Assembly: GCA_025058435.1 (NCBI GenBank)
Contig: JANXEM010000012.1
Location: forward strand, 1-7,288
Direction: 5' to 3'
DNA: 7,288 bases
From: Candidatus Caldarchaeum sp.
Lineage (GTDB): Archaea; Thermoproteota; Nitrososphaeria_A; Caldarchaeales; Caldarchaeaceae
Shown piece after piece: positions 5,683 through 7,288 of the stretch. Both the position numbers and the translations under genes were made by a program. Numbering within the stretch: the stretch's first letter is position 1; every line of letters starts with the position of its first letter. The notes beneath the pieces are model-generated. The model saw only the letters and a program-made list of their open reading frames with translations. It did not search any database and was not told the origin of the DNA.

Positions 5683-6632
5683 AAAAACCATGGGAACAGT
5701 TTTCTTCTGACAAAGTCGACGATGCCGTTCCTGAAGAAAGCGAGGAGCAGCATAAGGGTTAGCCCATACAATACCTGTGTCAGGGGCCCGAGGAATTTCA
5801 GAGCTTCGTTGACGACGGCGATTATCGCCGAGCCGATGTAGGGGCCGAGCAGGGACGCTCTTCCTCCGAGGATGACTATTATTTGGACGGGGAGGTCGAC
5901 CGAAGCAAAAGCGAAGTAAGAGGGGGCGATGAGCTGTGAGAAGAGGGCGTATTGGGCGCCGGAGAACCCGAGAACCGCCGACGACAGAAGGGCCGTCATG
6001 GTCTTGACCCGGGCGACGTTTATTCCGACGAGCTCGGAACTGATTTCGTCGTCCATGATGCACCGGTACGCGTATCCCGTCCTCGTGTGGAAAAGAAGAT
6101 AGTAGGAAATGACCGTGATAGCGAGGACTGTTGCGATGGCGACGTAGTAGTATCTTAGGTTGTAGGGTAGGGCGTCGAGGGGCCCGAGGCTTACCCCCCT
6201 TATTCTGAATCCTGTTTCTCCGCCCGTTACGTTGGCGAGCCCGATGACCAAGTTGTTGAAGACAAGAGTGATGGCGAGGGTGAAAATGCCCGTGAAGATG
6301 ACGACGAGCTTCCTTCTAACCGAAAGGAGGCTGACGGCCCATCCCACGGCGGCGACGGCGGCGGTTGAAACGAGCACGGCTTCGACGGGGCCCATAAGCC
6401 CGTCCCGAAGCGAGATGCCCGTGATGTATGCTCCAATTCCAGTGAAGGCTCCGATGCACAGGAAAAGCTGGCGGCTGAACCCGAACAGGAAGTTGAAGCC
6501 GTAGGCGAAGATTGTGAAGAAAGCCATCTGGGCGAGGATGAAGACCACATAAGGTATGTTTAGAAACAGAAGCGGAATAACCGCGTAGACCGCGACCAAC
6601 ACAATCAACGCGATAAGCCTCGTCTTCACCAT
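5679..6632 (-). CDS. livM: branched-chain amino acid type ABC transporter permease LivM
   Basis: This is a 317-residue inner membrane protein of normal LivM length with about nine or ten hydrophobic segments. It is one of two permeases of a HAAT-type importer for branched-chain amino acids or related compounds such as amides or urea. Visible family marks are the GIGAYITGI stretch (65-73), TGGETGFRIRGV (136-147), the cytoplasmic EAA-type coupling loop from about 186 to 215 (GYAYRCIMDDEISSELVGINVARVK), and VILGGRASLLGPYIGS (253-268). The usual GG-SLGH before GIGAY is altered to SRQLFLCIGAF. The ATG overlaps the last seven bases of livH and has GGTGA three bases upstream, so translation is coupled. 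The gene converges on the PF06684 gene with a 4-base overlap. The ATPases LivG/LivF and the binding protein are not in the window, so the substrate stays open. Confidence 0.92.
   Translation of the reverse strand: MVKTRLIALIVLVAVYAVIPLLFLNIPYVVFILAQMAFFTIFAYGFNFLFGFSRQLFLCIGAFTGIGAYITGISLRDGLMGPVEAVLVSTAAVAAVGWAVSLLSVRRKLVVIFTGIFTLAITLVFNNLVIGLANVTGGETGFRIRGVSLGPLDALPYNLRYYYVAIATVLAITVISYYLLFHTRTGYAYRCIMDDEISSELVGINVARVKTMTALLSSAVLGFSGAQYALFSQLIAPSYFAFASVDLPVQIIVILGGRASLLGPYIGSAIIAVVNEALKFLGPLTQVLYGLTLMLLLAFFRNGIVDFVRRKLFPWFF
5700..5708 (+). terminator. T-rich tract after the PF06684 gene, possible terminator
   Basis: TTTTCTTCT lies 17 bases after the plus-strand stop, within the 3' end of livM. 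It could end the mmsA-PF06684 transcript by the archaeal T-tract route. The run is short and interrupted, so this is weaker than the opposing tract. Confidence 0.3.
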
Positions 6633-7288
6633 CTTTCACCCACTATGCCGTAGGGTCTCACAAGCAAAAGGGCCATGATGAATATCAGCAGAGCGACGTA
6701 GGCCAAGTAAGTTCCGATGAAAACCACGAGGAACGTGTAGACGACTCCGATGACGAGGCCCGCGACAATCGTTCCGTAGACGCTTCGGATGCCGCCGACG
6801 ACGCAGACCAGAAGGCCGAGGATCGTGAACTCGATGCCGCTTTCTGGCGCGACGGTGGCCACGACGCTTCGGATGATGCCAGCGAGACTGACCAAAAAAG
6901 CTCCGAGCATGAACACGATCAACCGGTATCGCTTGACGCTTACGCCCACGATTAATGCCCCGACTTCGTTCTGCGTCAAAGAACGAATAGCCATTCCGCC
7001 CCAGCTATTTTTCAGAAATAGGTAAACGGCTACGAGAACAGCGGCCGAAGCCACACCAGTTATCACTTGAGCTGTCCGCACCGTCAGCCCCATGAAATCG
7101 AGAGATGGGACGGGCACGTTGATCGTGAGGAAAGCCAGCGGGAAGCTCGTTATCAAGGCCCCGTGCAGGAAGATGGAGAAGGCCAAAGTGATGTAAAGGC
7201 CGAGAAGGATTCTTTCTTCGCCTTCAAGCCTATAGACGGGCCTGAGAACAACTTTTTCGAGGAAAACGGATGAGGCGACGGTGACAAG
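6626..7288 (-). CDS. livH: branched-chain amino acid type ABC transporter permease LivH, 5' end beyond window
   Basis: The frame is open from the right edge to the TGA at 6626, giving the last 220 residues. LivH proteins are about 290 residues, so roughly the first 70 are missing; the TTG at 7186 is internal, since family-like sequence (KVVLRPVYRL...) continues upstream of it. This is the partner permease of LivM in the same importer. Seen are the coupling loop GGMAIRSLTQNEVGALIVGV followed by SVKRYRL, then VVGGIRSVYGTIVAGL and the typical C-terminus LVRPYGIVGERW. At least five hydrophobic segments remain. It precedes livM in the operon with a 7-base overlap (ATGGTGA). Any promoter, and the other transporter genes, would lie to the right of the window. 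Confidence 0.92.
   Translation of the reverse strand, partial: LVTVASSVFLEKVVLRPVYRLEGEERILLGLYITLAFSIFLHGALITSFPLAFLTINVPVPSLDFMGLTVRTAQVITGVASAAVLVAVYLFLKNSWGGMAIRSLTQNEVGALIVGVSVKRYRLIVFMLGAFLVSLAGIIRSVVATVAPESGIEFTILGLLVCVVGGIRSVYGTIVAGLVIGVVYTFLVVFIGTYLAYVALLIFIMALLLVRPYGIVGERW

Noticed and set aside
5418..6063. Frames at 5418-5762 (plus) and 5611-6063 (minus)
   Set aside because: They straddle the convergent junction, overlap the PF06684 gene and livM out of frame, and are very Arg-rich without family motifs.
7184..7186. TTG at 7186 as the start of the LivH protein
   Set aside because: The frame continues upstream to the window edge with LivH-like sequence, so the gene is cut by the window and TTG is an internal Leu.
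1..7288. CRISPR array, tRNA or rRNA genes, insertion sequences
   Set aside because: I saw no spaced direct repeats, no cloverleaf-like gene and no transposase or terminal inverted repeats; nearly every base is assigned to a coding frame.

Overview
This 7.3 kb window looks archaeal, and I would place it in the TACK group; a Caldiarchaeum-like (Aigarchaeota) lineage is a guess. The case rests on four things. One gene resembles the archaeal DUF2139 family. Several starts carry GGTGA-type ribosome binding sites. TATA-like boxes lie about 27 bases before ATG codons that lack a Shine-Dalgarno sequence. One transcript has a T-tract where a terminator is expected, without a hairpin. The DNA is moderately GC-rich and almost fully coding. 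I found no RNA gene, CRISPR array, insertion sequence or sign of recent transfer.

Left block, minus strand (1-3089), reading leftward from 3089: an 84-residue Rdx/SelW-like thioredoxin-fold protein with CxxC, an 89-residue membrane protein of unknown function, a 494-residue DUF2139-type protein, and a GT5 glycogen-synthase-like glycosyltransferase that runs off the left edge. Gaps are 11, 41 and 11 bases, so this is probably one operon. The DUF2139 protein beside the glycogen synthase is the most suggestive link; the two small genes have no clear connection to it.

Middle block, plus strand (3173-5682): a single-domain EamA/DMT membrane protein, a CoA-acylating aldehyde dehydrogenase of the methylmalonate-semialdehyde dehydrogenase (MmsA/IolA) type, and an 'amino acid synthesis' family protein (PF06684, formerly DUF1185). 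The last two are 2 bases apart and surely co-transcribed. A TATA-like TTTAAA sits 27 bases before the mmsA ATG, inside a perfect inverted repeat. An 83-base divergent spacer separates the left and middle blocks and holds one AT-rich island that may serve both directions.

Right block, minus strand (5679-7288): the permeases LivM (complete) and LivH (5' end beyond the edge) of a branched-chain amino acid type ABC importer, overlapping by 7 bases. LivM converges on the PF06684 gene, and both stop inside the same palindromic CTAG. The ATPases and binding protein are outside the window. Import of a branched-chain amino acid or related compound, with MmsA oxidising a (methyl)malonate semialdehyde to an acyl-CoA, is a reasonable joint reading, but it is inference. 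I see no certain new system. The best leads are the DUF2139-glycogen link, the PF06684-MmsA-Liv neighbourhood, and the compact promoter and terminator arrangements.
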